64,000 nt of DNA from an uncultured Anaerobiospirillum sp. (GTDB lineage Bacteria > Pseudomonadota > Gammaproteobacteria > Enterobacterales > Succinivibrionaceae): positions 49,643-113,642 of the forward strand of contig CALXNA010000004.1 of NCBI GenBank assembly GCA_944389615.1, given 5' to 3'. How positions within the stretch are numbered: the first letter of the stretch is position 1; the number at the start of each line of letters is the position of its first letter. Both the position numbers and the translations under genes were made by a program. This document shows, in pieces, positions 19,366 through 27,598 of this stretch. Under the pieces are notes generated by a model. It worked only from the letters and a program-made list of their open reading frames with translations. It was not told the origin of the DNA and searched no databases.

Positions 19366-19773
19366 CGCCCGCCCCGGCAGCGCGCGCAGCGCGGCTCCAA
19401 TCGCTTGCTCTTACGGGCGTTGCGGAGCGCAACATACGACCAACGGCCTATCTATGCCGCTGGCCGCGCCTTCCTTTGTAAAATAGTATAGGGTTATAGC
19501 GTTATACCCCGCGGCGCAAGCCTGCTCCGCCGCAGCCGCGCAGGTCGCGCACTCACTGTGCGTTTAGAAGCCCATGTCGTCACAAACGGCTTGTGTATAC
19601 CGTTTATCGCGCTTTTCAGTCTGAAATAGTTAGGGTTATATCCTGCCGGAACCAGCGCCGTCGAGCGGTAAGGCCGATAGTCCCAATCACGGACTGCGCC
19701 GTAGAGCGCGCTGACGCTGACCGCAGGGCGCGCGCGGCCAAGAGCTCTGCGCCTTACTTAAGCTAGGTGAGCC
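19366..19773. other. Spacer with a repeated TAGGGTTATA motif
   Basis: About 400 bases without a gene. AAATAGTATAGGGTTATA near 19481 and AAATAGTTAGGGTTATA near 19626 are similar and lie about 145 bases apart. They could be promoter-like duplications or remnants of a repeat. Confidence 0.35.
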
Positions 19774-20187
19774 ATGGTTCTGCCTCAAGTCGCTTTCATT
19801 TGCGTCCATAACTCCTGCCGCAGCCAAATCGCGGAGGCCTTAGGGCGGCACTTAGCCGCTGACGTCTTCATTAGCTATTCGGCAGGCACGCAGACGGTAC
19901 CGCAGATCAACCCCGAGGCGGTGCGCCTTGTGCACGAACTATATGGCATCGATATGGCGGCCACGCAGTACAGCAAGCTCTTAAGCACGCTGCCGCCCGT
20001 CGATATCGTCATCACCATGGGCTGCAACGTGCACTGCCCGCACCTACCGTGCCGCTACCGCGCGGACTGGGGCCTTGACGACCCTACGGGCAAGGACGAA
20101 GCGGCCTACCGCGCCACCATTGCCGCCATTGAGCAGCGAATCTTCCAGCTCAAAGCGCGGCTGAGCGCAGGCCTTATTAGCCGCTGA
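19774..20187 (+). CDS. ArsC-type low-molecular-weight phosphatase/arsenate reductase
   Basis: A 137-aa protein with the LMW phosphatase P-loop C10-V-H-N-S-C-R16 (CX5R) and a late DDPTGKD segment containing the general-acid Asp. It has extra cysteines in CNVHCPHLPC, the region that carries the redox Cys pair in thioredoxin-coupled arsenate reductases. The likely role is arsenate reduction in the cytoplasm; tyrosine phosphatase activity is the alternative. No arsB/arsR lies nearby. The ATG follows AGGTGA. Confidence 0.8.
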   Translation: MVLPQVAFICVHNSCRSQIAEALGRHLAADVFISYSAGTQTVPQINPEAVRLVHELYGIDMAATQYSKLLSTLPPVDIVITMGCNVHCPHLPCRYRADWGLDDPTGKDEAAYRATIAAIEQRIFQLKARLSAGLISR

Positions 20188-20232
20188 GCGCAAGGCACAT
20201 GGGCCGCGCAGGCCTCATTGCGCGTAGGGTGC

Positions 20233-20546
20233 CTAATCTGGGCCTCGTCGTACATCTGGGCCCACTTGGGCGATCTGATCTAAGCAATCTGCGATGGCGT
20301 CACAGGTCAGTGCCGTTGGATCTATCTCATGGCCCAAGAGGAGCTTGAGCGGTGAAGCGTAGTGACACTCACTGAGGCCGGTCAGGCCCTGATGGGGAGA
20401 TTGGTCAATTGCAACACCATGGCTGCAACCATGGCGCCGTAGTCCAGCTCGCGGGCGCCCAGCGCCTTATTGATGGTAGCGGCGACGTTGAAATGAGCCA
20501 AGGATCCGGCCACCAAGCCTTGGGCGGCCAAGCGCAAGCACTTCAT
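20233..20546 (-). pseudogene. Frameshifted N-terminal fragment of an IS1634-like transposase
   Basis: An ATG at 20546, six bases past the stop of the next gene upstream, opens 54 codons resembling the N-terminal domain of IS1634-type transposases (SLAHFNVAATINKALG, then DYGAMVAAMVLQLTN). The frame stops at 20382. In another frame the same family pattern resumes (LLLGHEIDPTALTCDAIADC, then LDQIAQVG) until TAG at 20233. The catalytic domain is missing. It looks like a truncated, frameshifted transposase remnant; the family match is by eye. Confidence 0.55.
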
Positions 20547-20552
20547 CTCAGC

Positions 20553-22175
20553 TTATTCCCAATCTTGCTCCGTGGCGATGGGCCGATAGTTGCGGTAGCC
20601 CCGCTGCATGGCGTCACGATATAGCTGCAAGAACTGGTCGCAAAAGAGCTTCTTGACCTCGAGCGGCGCGGCCTCAAGCAGCGGGATGGCAGGCTCAGGT
20701 AAACCGCCAAGCACCACCTGCCCGTTCTTAAAGTCAAATTGCAATTGGGCTTGCTCGAAGATCTGCACCAAGCGCTCCCATTCGGGAATGGAGCTTAGCA
20801 TATTGGAGCTAAGGCGCGGCAGCCGCAGCTTATGCTGCTTGGCGAGCGCCTGCAGCTCGTTGATGACCACCGTCTGCAGCAGCAGCGCTAAGGCCTGTAT
20901 GACGTTGTAAGCGCTCAAGTGCTGGGCCGCGACGTCGCCACTGTAGAAAGCGCACCGTAAGGAGGTGAGAAGCGGCGGCAGGGCATCCTCAAGCGCGGCT
21001 TGAGGCTGGTAGTGGCGGAACAGCGTTCGCTCGGTAGTCTTGTGATCGGAGCTCCATAGGACATAGTGCAGCTCGCGCTCAAGCGCGGCCTCAATGGTGT
21101 CCTCAGTCCACCCCATCTCGGCCATGGCGTAAAAGGCATGCTGCTCGGCCCAAACTTTGGACTTGTACAGCTGACTGAACTTAAGCTGCGCTGCAGTGTC
21201 TTGGACGAAGAGCTGCGCCTGCGCCTCACTTGAGGCGGCAATGGCATCGACCACACTATAGGCGCTTCTCAACTCCAGCTCCGCCTTCAAGCCGAGGCTG
21301 GGCATCAACTGATAGCGCTGTGCCTCGGCATCGATGAGCAGCAACTTGCCATCAGGCTGATTTTGGTCGGGCGCGCCGCCACCGAGGGCGAACTGAGCGC
21401 TCACTTGTTCGGTCTTGCTACTGACAAGCTCGACCTGAGGCCAAGCCTCAGCTCGAGCCTGTTGCCTCATCTGCGGCACCATACTATGGGACAGACGCAC
21501 AATCAGATGCAGCCCCGCCTCTTGGCAGGCTTGTGCCGCGGACGCAACATCGGCAAGGCCCGTGCACACCAGATATTTGAGTTTGGGACAGCGTGCTTTG
21601 AGCGCCGCGACATGGTGAGCCAAGAAGGCCTTGAAATTAGGCTTACCGCTGCACGGATAAGCCGCGATCGGCACGGCGACCGCCAAGTTAGACGCCCATG
21701 CCGTGGCCACCATCAGGCTCTCGGTGTGCTGTTCTGACACGCGGCACGAGAAGCTCGCGACATTGATGCCGGTGACGCGGCTGAATTCGCAACTGTTCAG
21801 CAACGGCGCGGCCACTTGATCAAAGAAGCGCTCGGCACCATACTTGGTAATACCTTGCAACAGCGCGGTCACCGCGAGCTGGTTAAACTGCAAGGGCTCT
21901 GCGCTCTCGTCCTCAAGCCAAGCCGCCAGCGGGAGCCGACGGGCAAAGAGCGGCAATGCCTCCCACGGGAAAGGATTGCCTACCGCTTGCTTGACTAAGA
22001 GCAGGGCGGCCACTTGGCTCAGCGTAAGCTGCTCTTCATCCCTGCTGGGGGGCAAGGCTTGGTTGATCGCAGCGAGCAGTCCATGCTGCTTGATGGTTCC
22101 CATGATACAGCCACTCACATCCAGTGGCAGGTAATCTAATTCGTGCTTAAGCTCATACTGCAGGTGCGCTGCCAT
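20553..22175 (-). CDS. IS1634-like transposase-derived protein, catalytic residues apparently lost
   Basis: A 540-aa intact frame. Residues 12-120 match the N-terminal domain of IS1634 transposases (a GLLAAINQAL-type helix, TLSQVAALLLVKQ, AVTALLQGITKYGAERFF). The rest keeps the order of the IS4-type core: a beta strand where DxTS is expected (here GINVASFSC), a segment where VADRGL is expected (here LVCTGLADVAS), and a late SAYNVIQALALLL helix like the IxAHIxICFLAL tail. The aspartates at the first two DDE positions are not present by my alignment. The ATG at 22175 has GGGGAG close upstream. It lies next to tRNA-Ser. It could be a dead transposase or a domesticated DNA-binding protein. Confidence 0.6.
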   Translation of the reverse strand: MAAHLQYELKHELDYLPLDVSGCIMGTIKQHGLLAAINQALPPSRDEEQLTLSQVAALLLVKQAVGNPFPWEALPLFARRLPLAAWLEDESAEPLQFNQLAVTALLQGITKYGAERFFDQVAAPLLNSCEFSRVTGINVASFSCRVSEQHTESLMVATAWASNLAVAVPIAAYPCSGKPNFKAFLAHHVAALKARCPKLKYLVCTGLADVASAAQACQEAGLHLIVRLSHSMVPQMRQQARAEAWPQVELVSSKTEQVSAQFALGGGAPDQNQPDGKLLLIDAEAQRYQLMPSLGLKAELELRSAYSVVDAIAASSEAQAQLFVQDTAAQLKFSQLYKSKVWAEQHAFYAMAEMGWTEDTIEAALERELHYVLWSSDHKTTERTLFRHYQPQAALEDALPPLLTSLRCAFYSGDVAAQHLSAYNVIQALALLLQTVVINELQALAKQHKLRLPRLSSNMLSSIPEWERLVQIFEQAQLQFDFKNGQVVLGGLPEPAIPLLEAAPLEVKKLFCDQFLQLYRDAMQRGYRNYRPIATEQDWE

Positions 22176-22196
22176 AGACTCCCCGTCTTGATCCAA

Positions 22197-22212
22197 CAAT
22201 AGGATCCTATTG
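22197..22212. promoter_or_regulatory. 16-bp perfect palindrome in the leader of the transposase-derived gene
   Basis: CAATAGGATCCTATTG is fully self-complementary. It lies 21 bases upstream of the ATG on the minus strand and overlaps a TACAAT -10-like box, a position suited to an operator. Confidence 0.4.
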
Positions 22213-22285
22213 TACCGGGGCAGGCAGGCTTTGGGTGGAAAATCATCAGCCGTGCGGGGCCGCAAGGCGCCTCTTTATTTGCGGC

Positions 22286-22308
22286 AAAAAAAATCGCCCT
22301 GAGGCGAC
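22286..22308 (-). terminator. Terminator of tRNA-Ser
   Basis: On the minus strand TCGCC pairs with GGCGA around TCAG and is followed by eight Ts, 14 bases beyond the tRNA 3' end. Confidence 0.8.
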
Positions 22309-22321
22309 TTCTTCTTGCGTC

Positions 22322-22412
22322 TGGCGGAAAGGGGGGGATTCGAACCCCCGATACCCGAAAGGGGTATGCCGCATTTCGAGTGCGGTGCATTCAACCGCTC
22401 TGCCACCTTTCC
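22322..22412 (-). tRNA. tRNA-Ser (CGA)
   Basis: A 91-base class II tRNA with encoded CCA. The acceptor stem GGAAAGG/CCTTTCC, discriminator G, D-arm GCAGAGCGGTTGAATGC, anticodon stem CCGCA/TGCGG with loop CTCGAAA (anticodon CGA), a long variable arm (TACCC-CTTTC-GGGTA) and T-loop GGTTCGAATCC are all present. It reads UCG codons. Confidence 0.97.
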
Positions 22413-22429
22413 GCGACGTTGTGGGGCTC

Positions 22430-22457
22430 ATTATAAGGACTTTTGACTAAGACGCAA
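22430..22457 (-). promoter_or_regulatory. tRNA-Ser promoter
   Basis: On the minus strand TTGCGT (22457-22452) and TATAAT (22435-22430) are spaced 16 bases. The GC-rich discriminator GAGCCCC that follows is typical of stringently controlled stable-RNA promoters. Confidence 0.75.
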
Positions 22458-22532
22458 GCGCATCCGCGCCTTTTTTTGCTGCCTGCACCGACTTTGCGAT
22501 ATTTATCGCAATTGTGAGCTACATCATAAACT

Positions 22533-22566
22533 AAGGGGCACGCCCCCAGATAGGAGCGTACCCCTT
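22533..22566 (-). terminator. Hairpin after the phosphate transporter gene
   Basis: AAGGGGTACGC and GCGTGCCCCTT (one T-G pair) form a long stem on the minus strand, followed by AGTTTATG. The T run is weak. Confidence 0.5.
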
Positions 22567-22593
22567 GCGGCAGCCTCTGCTGAGGCTTAGCCC

Positions 22594-25050
22594 TTACTTA
22601 GCCTCAGGGGTGGACGAAGCTTTCGACTCGGCCGGGGCGACCGGTTGCGCGGCAGTCACAGCTGGCTGCGCTTGTTGCTGGGCCAGCGCGGCGGCCTCGT
22701 CCTCTTCGACGGAGCTCTTGACGATGTCGTCACTGCCGGTGCGCACAGTGCTACCGAAGACTTGGGAGCGCATCTGCGAGTTGCTCAGCTCAGTGTCGAC
22801 GGTGGAACCGGCCACGATTTGGGCCAGCGCCCGCTCCTGCATCGCGACGGCGACATAGCGGTTGGCAAGGTCACGCATGCCTTGCAAGAAGCCTAAGTAC
22901 ATCTCCGCCGAGTGGATCGAGACGTGCTGACGGCCAATGATATTGACCAGCTCGATCTGCGAGCGGTCGATGTCGCGGTTTAACTTCTTGGCATGCTTGA
23001 CCAAGGCCTCAACATTGGCCGCAGTTGGGTCTTTGGCCACTTCGTGTAAATCTTGGGCAATGGCATGCAGACGGCCCTTGAGCTCGATCAAGCTCTCCTG
23101 CATCTCACCTTGGAAGATGGTGTGGCGGTTGGCCACGTGCGTGACCGCGCGCTCCGCCATAAAGCGGATGGCCTTGGAGGCTTCACGCACATTCGAGAAG
23201 GTCAGATAGAAGAAGTGCTTGGCGTCCACCGTCACCTTCGAGGTATTGCTCTGCGGATTGTTCAGAGCCATGGTGTAGTACTCAGAGCGCACCTTGGAGA
23301 TGTCGTACTCTAAGTTGGACGCCTTGTTGAAGGCCTTGCGCAGCTTGAACTCGTTGTCGTTAAAGAACTCGTCGACCACGCGATCGACCACCTCGAGCTG
23401 GGCATCAAAGTACACCGGCACCGAGTGGGCAATCGAAGCCAAGATCTTCTCATTATCATCCTTGGCCTCAATGACCATGGTGACGGTCTCGGAGGTCTTG
23501 ACGTGGGTGAAGTTGCTGCGCACGATGATGGCGATGACGATCATCATGGCAAGGAAGATGGCCACGACACCGAAGTTAAAGAAGCATAAGACCACTAAAC
23601 CGGCGGCGGTAAAGGCCGACATCGCGGTCAAGAACCAGCCTGCGATCACGGTGATCACACCGGAGATACGGTAGACTGCACTCTCGCGGCTCCACGCGCC
23701 GTCAGCAAAACTGGTACCCATCGCCACCATGAAGGTCACATAGGTGGTCGAGAGCGGCAGCTTTAAGGAGGTAGCCGAGGCAATCAGGATCGAGGCTAAC
23801 ACTAAGTTAACCGAAGCGCGGATATAGTCAAATGGCAGTGGCACTTCGCCCTTGACCACCGCAGGCTTGACATAGCGCGAGGCAACAAAGGAACGGGCAA
23901 AGGCCGGCAGCGACTTGCGGCAGGCGCGCGAGATGCTCAGGCCAAAGCGCGTGACCACACGGCCCGGCGCTGAGGCACCGAATTGCTCGTGCTCGCCTTG
24001 AGTCGAGCTCGACAGGTTAATCGAGGTCTGGATCACGCGGTGGGCCTTCTTGGACGTCCAGAGCGTAATCACCATGATTAAACCGGCAATGAGCAACAAG
24101 ACGGTCGAGGTCGCCTCCGAGTTGTTGAGCATGCCCATTTTGATGCTGTCAGGATCAGGAGCGCCCAGGCCACTCCAATAGGTAAAGGAGTCTAAGGCCG
24201 CGAGCGGTACACCGACGAAGTTAACTAAGTCGTTACCGGCAAAGGAGAAGGCCAGCGAGAAGGTACCCGAGAGGATGATGATGCGAAATACGTTGACCTT
24301 GAGCAAGACGAGGAGCTGTCCCATCACCGTCAGGCCGATGAACAGGCACCATAGAATGGTTGTGGTGTGCGCATCGATGAAGGCGATGTACTCAGGCTTC
24401 ATAAAGGAGGCACCCTTGGCGCCCTTCATGACGAGGAAGTAGATCACCGCGGTCAAGGAGAAGCCGCAGAAGATACCGCCCAAGTAGCGATAGGAGTTCT
24501 GGAAGCGGAAGGTGAACAGCATGCGCATGACAAACTGCACCACCGCACCCGAGCAGAAGGCGACCACCACCGAGGCTAAGATACCTGAGACGATGGTAGC
24601 GGCGCGATCGGTCTTGATGTAATCGAAGATCTCCGAGTACGACAAGCCTTCGCCGTGGAGCTTAAAGGCGACGGCCATGACCGCAGCGCCCAAGAGCTCA
24701 AAGATGATGGAAACGGTGGTGGAGGTTGGCAGGCCTAAGGTGTTGAACAGGTTGATGAGCATGACGTCGGTGATCATGACCGCGCAGAAGATGAACATCA
24801 ACTCATGGAAGGTCAGAAGCTCCGGCCTAAACATGCCTGAGCGCGCGACCTCCATCATGCCCGAGGAGAAGGTTGCACCAAAGAGCACGCCCAAAGATGC
24901 CACGATCAAGATAACCTTGAGCGGTGCAATCCGGCTGCCCACGGCTGAATTTAAGAAGTTGACCGCATCGTTAGACACGCCCACGAAGAGGTCGGTACAG
25001 GCCAGCAGCAGCAGAAAGCCTACTAGCACCATGAAGATAATTTCAGTCAT
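22594..25050 (-). CDS. PiT-family inorganic phosphate transporter with C-terminal helical domain
   Basis: An 818-aa inner-membrane phosphate permease. The two PiT signature sites are visible: SNDAVNFLNSAVGS near residue 27 and GNDLVNFVGVPLAALDS near residue 270, each within a set of membrane helices; a second group of helices covers about 405-510. From about residue 530 the protein becomes a soluble helical domain of about 250 residues resembling PhoU-like four-helix proteins, followed by an Ala/Gln-rich tail. Long PiT proteins with such a tail occur in other bacteria, but the coupled role is not established. The ATG at 25050 was chosen by the family N-terminus. It is a single gene. Confidence 0.88.
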   Translation of the reverse strand: MTEIIFMVLVGFLLLLACTDLFVGVSNDAVNFLNSAVGSRIAPLKVILIVASLGVLFGATFSSGMMEVARSGMFRPELLTFHELMFIFCAVMITDVMLINLFNTLGLPTSTTVSIIFELLGAAVMAVAFKLHGEGLSYSEIFDYIKTDRAATIVSGILASVVVAFCSGAVVQFVMRMLFTFRFQNSYRYLGGIFCGFSLTAVIYFLVMKGAKGASFMKPEYIAFIDAHTTTILWCLFIGLTVMGQLLVLLKVNVFRIIILSGTFSLAFSFAGNDLVNFVGVPLAALDSFTYWSGLGAPDPDSIKMGMLNNSEATSTVLLLIAGLIMVITLWTSKKAHRVIQTSINLSSSTQGEHEQFGASAPGRVVTRFGLSISRACRKSLPAFARSFVASRYVKPAVVKGEVPLPFDYIRASVNLVLASILIASATSLKLPLSTTYVTFMVAMGTSFADGAWSRESAVYRISGVITVIAGWFLTAMSAFTAAGLVVLCFFNFGVVAIFLAMMIVIAIIVRSNFTHVKTSETVTMVIEAKDDNEKILASIAHSVPVYFDAQLEVVDRVVDEFFNDNEFKLRKAFNKASNLEYDISKVRSEYYTMALNNPQSNTSKVTVDAKHFFYLTFSNVREASKAIRFMAERAVTHVANRHTIFQGEMQESLIELKGRLHAIAQDLHEVAKDPTAANVEALVKHAKKLNRDIDRSQIELVNIIGRQHVSIHSAEMYLGFLQGMRDLANRYVAVAMQERALAQIVAGSTVDTELSNSQMRSQVFGSTVRTGSDDIVKSSVEEDEAAALAQQQAQPAVTAAQPVAPAESKASSTPEAK

Positions 25051-26129
25051 AAGCTACAGTGGGAATTGCGCTCGAACCTACAAGCCTTGACCCGACAAGC
25101 TAAGAGCCCCTAAGTCGGCAACCCCATTACCGCAAACACAACAAAAGACGAAGATCTGCCCGCAGGCCCATCTTCTCATCAAACCACGCAAAGCCTATCA
25201 CGAAAAGGCCCATCTTTGGCCATAAATAAGGCATTTTTATGGCGCGCGCATTGTAACAAGAAAATGTTAAGCCCATGTTAAGCCCATGTTAAGCCGCGCA
25301 GGCGCCCCCGCACAAAGTAAGGCGCCCGCTCCAGCTGCGTGCAGACACTAGGCTGCGGCGTGCCACACGCCACCCCTACCCAAGTCTCTGCAGGGCTTTC
25401 TGCCGGAGCCCCTGCCGCAGCTCCACCACTCCTTTGCCACAAATCCACCCCACCCTGCCCCGCTCCGCCGCCGTCCTGCCGGAGGCGGCCTGCGCAGGCG
25501 CCTGCGCCCGCCGATCGGACAAGTCAGCGCACGCCTCGCCCGATTGGCTCCGCTCGTCATTTTTTGTTTGACTTGAGTCACGGATTTTTTTAGAGTATGA
25601 GCCGATTGCAAGTCCTCTGAATCGCATGGCTAGGCCTTTTGCGCGGCCTTGAGCCCTATCACGGCGCTCAGAGCTTGCTCCGCGGTGCCTTACCTCATCT
25701 GATAGGCGCCTGCGCCGTTTAGTTTCTTAGTACTGCCGCCTGAGAACCGAGATATCACGCGCTGCTTGCTGTTAGCCCGTGATCGTTGTGGTGCGAACTC
25801 AAGCCTTGCTCCCGACACCCATTTGGTTGGTCAAGTGTCTGGGAGGCAGGCTTGGTGGTGGCGTAAGCGAGATGTGCTAGCGATTTGACTACCTTGCTGT
25901 GGTAATGGCCAAAGCCTGAGGCAGCTGTGCCTTGGGCTTTAGGCCGCAGGCTGCAGGCCCTGCGCCTCACCTCTTGGTGGGCACGATCCGTCTCCACGTG
26001 GAGACGGCCTTGTGCGCAGGGCCCATCTTCTTGCGTCTGAGCCAATCAACTTAAGGTTCCTGTGCGGTAGCACTGTGCCCTCGACCTGAGAGCTAGCCCC
26101 TCAGATCGTGCGCCACAGGAGATGAATCG
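25051..26129. other. 1.1-kb spacer between the PiT gene and corA
   Basis: No supported gene. It contains about 2.7 tandem copies of ATGTTAAGCCC at 25264-25296, an AT-rich TTTTTTGTTTGACTTGAG patch near 25560, and a 20-bp perfect palindrome at 25988-26007. A 96-codon minus-strand frame (25755-26045) has noncoding-like composition. Confidence 0.4.
25988..26007. repeat. 20-bp perfect palindrome
   Basis: Two 10-base arms, CCGTCTCCAC and GTGGAGACGG, abut with no spacer, about 120 bases upstream of corA. It could be an operator or the tip of a cruciform. Confidence 0.5.
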
Positions 26130-27080
26130 ATGATTACAGCTTGCCAACTCTACGACGACAACAGCCTCTCCTTAGTCAACGTAACCGCCGGAGATGCCCT
26201 TCCTGCAGATGTCATTTGGCTTGATGTTAATCAACCCACTCCCGAAGAAAGTAACTGGCTTGAGAAGCTCTTCGTTGAAGACGTCCCAGACGAAGATGAG
26301 ATGGACGATCTGGAGTCCTCGTCACGTTTTAGAATCGGCGCCGATGGCGTGCACATCCTGTCTTTGTTCCCGCAGCGCTTGGCCAATGACACCCGTGGTG
26401 TCAACATGTCCTTTATCATGCGCAAGAACTTGCTCATCTCCTTCAGAGAGGACGATGTCTCGATCGTGCGCCTTTTGCGCTACCACATCCGCTTTGGCAA
26501 GGCCGATATCCGCTCGGCCCTTGACATCTTGCTGCGCCTGCAAGACCTCAAGGTCGACCAACTCTCGGACTTGATCGAGGATGCCTACGGCGTGCTCGAT
26601 GAAACCGCCGACCAGATCTTAGATGACGACAGCGTCGAAGACACCTTGCGCGAGCTGGTACGCCAAGAGGAGTTAAACGGCCAGATCCTGCAGGCGCTCT
26701 ACGATACGCGCCGCGCCCTGCGCTTTATCAACAAGTCCTTTGAGACCACCTTAGATGACAAGCAGGAGCGCATCATCGAAGAGGTGCTCAACGACATCGA
26801 GTCCATCTTGCCGCACACCCAGTTCTTGGCCAACAAGATCAACTTCCAGCTCGAGGCCTCGATGGGCTACACCAACCACAAGCAGAACAAAATCATCAAG
26901 ATCTTCTCGGTTGCCGCGGTAGTCTTCATGCCGCCGACTTGGATCGCTAGCCTCTACGGCATGAACTTCGAGTTTATGCCCGAGCTCAGCTGGAAGTATG
27001 GCTACCCGCTCTCCATTGGCCTGATGGCGCTCTCGGCGACCATGACCTACCTCTTTTTCCGTAAGAAAGGTTGGCTCTAA
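26130..27080 (+). CDS. corA: Magnesium/cobalt transporter CorA
   Basis: A 316-aa CorA-type divalent cation channel (E. coli 316). A large cytoplasmic N-terminal alpha/beta and helical domain is followed by two C-terminal membrane helices. The signature GMN is present in YGMNFEFMPEL between them. The protein ends with a short basic tail (FFRKKGWL). The ATG at 26130 has GGAG eight bases upstream. Single gene. Confidence 0.96.
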   Translation: MITACQLYDDNSLSLVNVTAGDALPADVIWLDVNQPTPEESNWLEKLFVEDVPDEDEMDDLESSSRFRIGADGVHILSLFPQRLANDTRGVNMSFIMRKNLLISFREDDVSIVRLLRYHIRFGKADIRSALDILLRLQDLKVDQLSDLIEDAYGVLDETADQILDDDSVEDTLRELVRQEELNGQILQALYDTRRALRFINKSFETTLDDKQERIIEEVLNDIESILPHTQFLANKINFQLEASMGYTNHKQNKIIKIFSVAAVVFMPPTWIASLYGMNFEFMPELSWKYGYPLSIGLMALSATMTYLFFRKKGWL

Positions 27081-27272
27081 GCCCACCGCGCCACGACTCT
27101 TCGCAGTCCTAAGGCGCTTCACCGCCCAAAGCACTTCGCCGCCCAAGACCCATCACGGCCTAAGAGCCAAGGGCAGAATTTGCCTCAAACAGAGATCTTT
27201 GCCCCTCGTCTGCCGCCCCCACTTAGGGCGCGGCCACGGCCTTCTTGCGTCTTTTTCTTACGGCGCCTTGCC

Positions 27273-27299
27273 TCAAGACTCCTCTTAAGTGACCGATAA
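27273..27299 (+). promoter_or_regulatory. Possible sigma-28 (FliA) promoter, distal
   Basis: TCAAGACT, 11 bases, then ACCGATAA: the -35 and -10 elements sit at the spacing of FliA promoters (consensus TAAAGTTT-N11-GCCGATAA). It is about 300 bases upstream of fliD. Confidence 0.5.
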
Positions 27300-27439
27300 C
27301 CAAGGCGCGCAGTCGGTGCGCGTCAGGCGGCGCACCTAGATAGCGCAGGCGCGGCGCGATCTGGCGTGCTATTTGATTATAGCTAGGCGCTGAACCTGAT
27401 GTTTACCGCAGGAGCGGGGCTTTGCCCCAAGCCTTGCGC

Positions 27440-27466
27440 TAAAGATCAGGGCCAATGAACCGATAA
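27440..27466 (+). promoter_or_regulatory. Sigma-28 (FliA) promoter for fliD
   Basis: TAAA at 27440, exactly 15 bases, then ACCGATAA at 27459-27466. This differs from the FliA consensus at one -10 base. It lies about 130 bases before the fliD ATG and supports late flagellar-class expression. Confidence 0.75.
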
Positions 27467-27598
27467 ATTGGATAGAAACGCCCTACGTTTCTTGTACTGT
27501 GCACAGCCTGCGGGCGCAAGCTCCTAGCTAGCTGCAACAGCAGAGTGTGCCATTAGGCTTTGGCCTAACTATATGTGCGAATATCTTAGGAGTGCAAC

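Larger units (their letters stand above)
27081..27598. other. corA-fliD spacer with flagellar promoters
   Basis: About 520 bases without a gene. It contains short direct repeats of CGCCCAAAGCACTTCG type just after corA and two sigma-28-like promoters described separately. Confidence 0.5.

Noticed and set aside
25755..26045. 96-codon minus-strand frame before corA
   Set aside because: Its composition (many His, Gln, Thr in random order) and the palindrome within it argue against coding.
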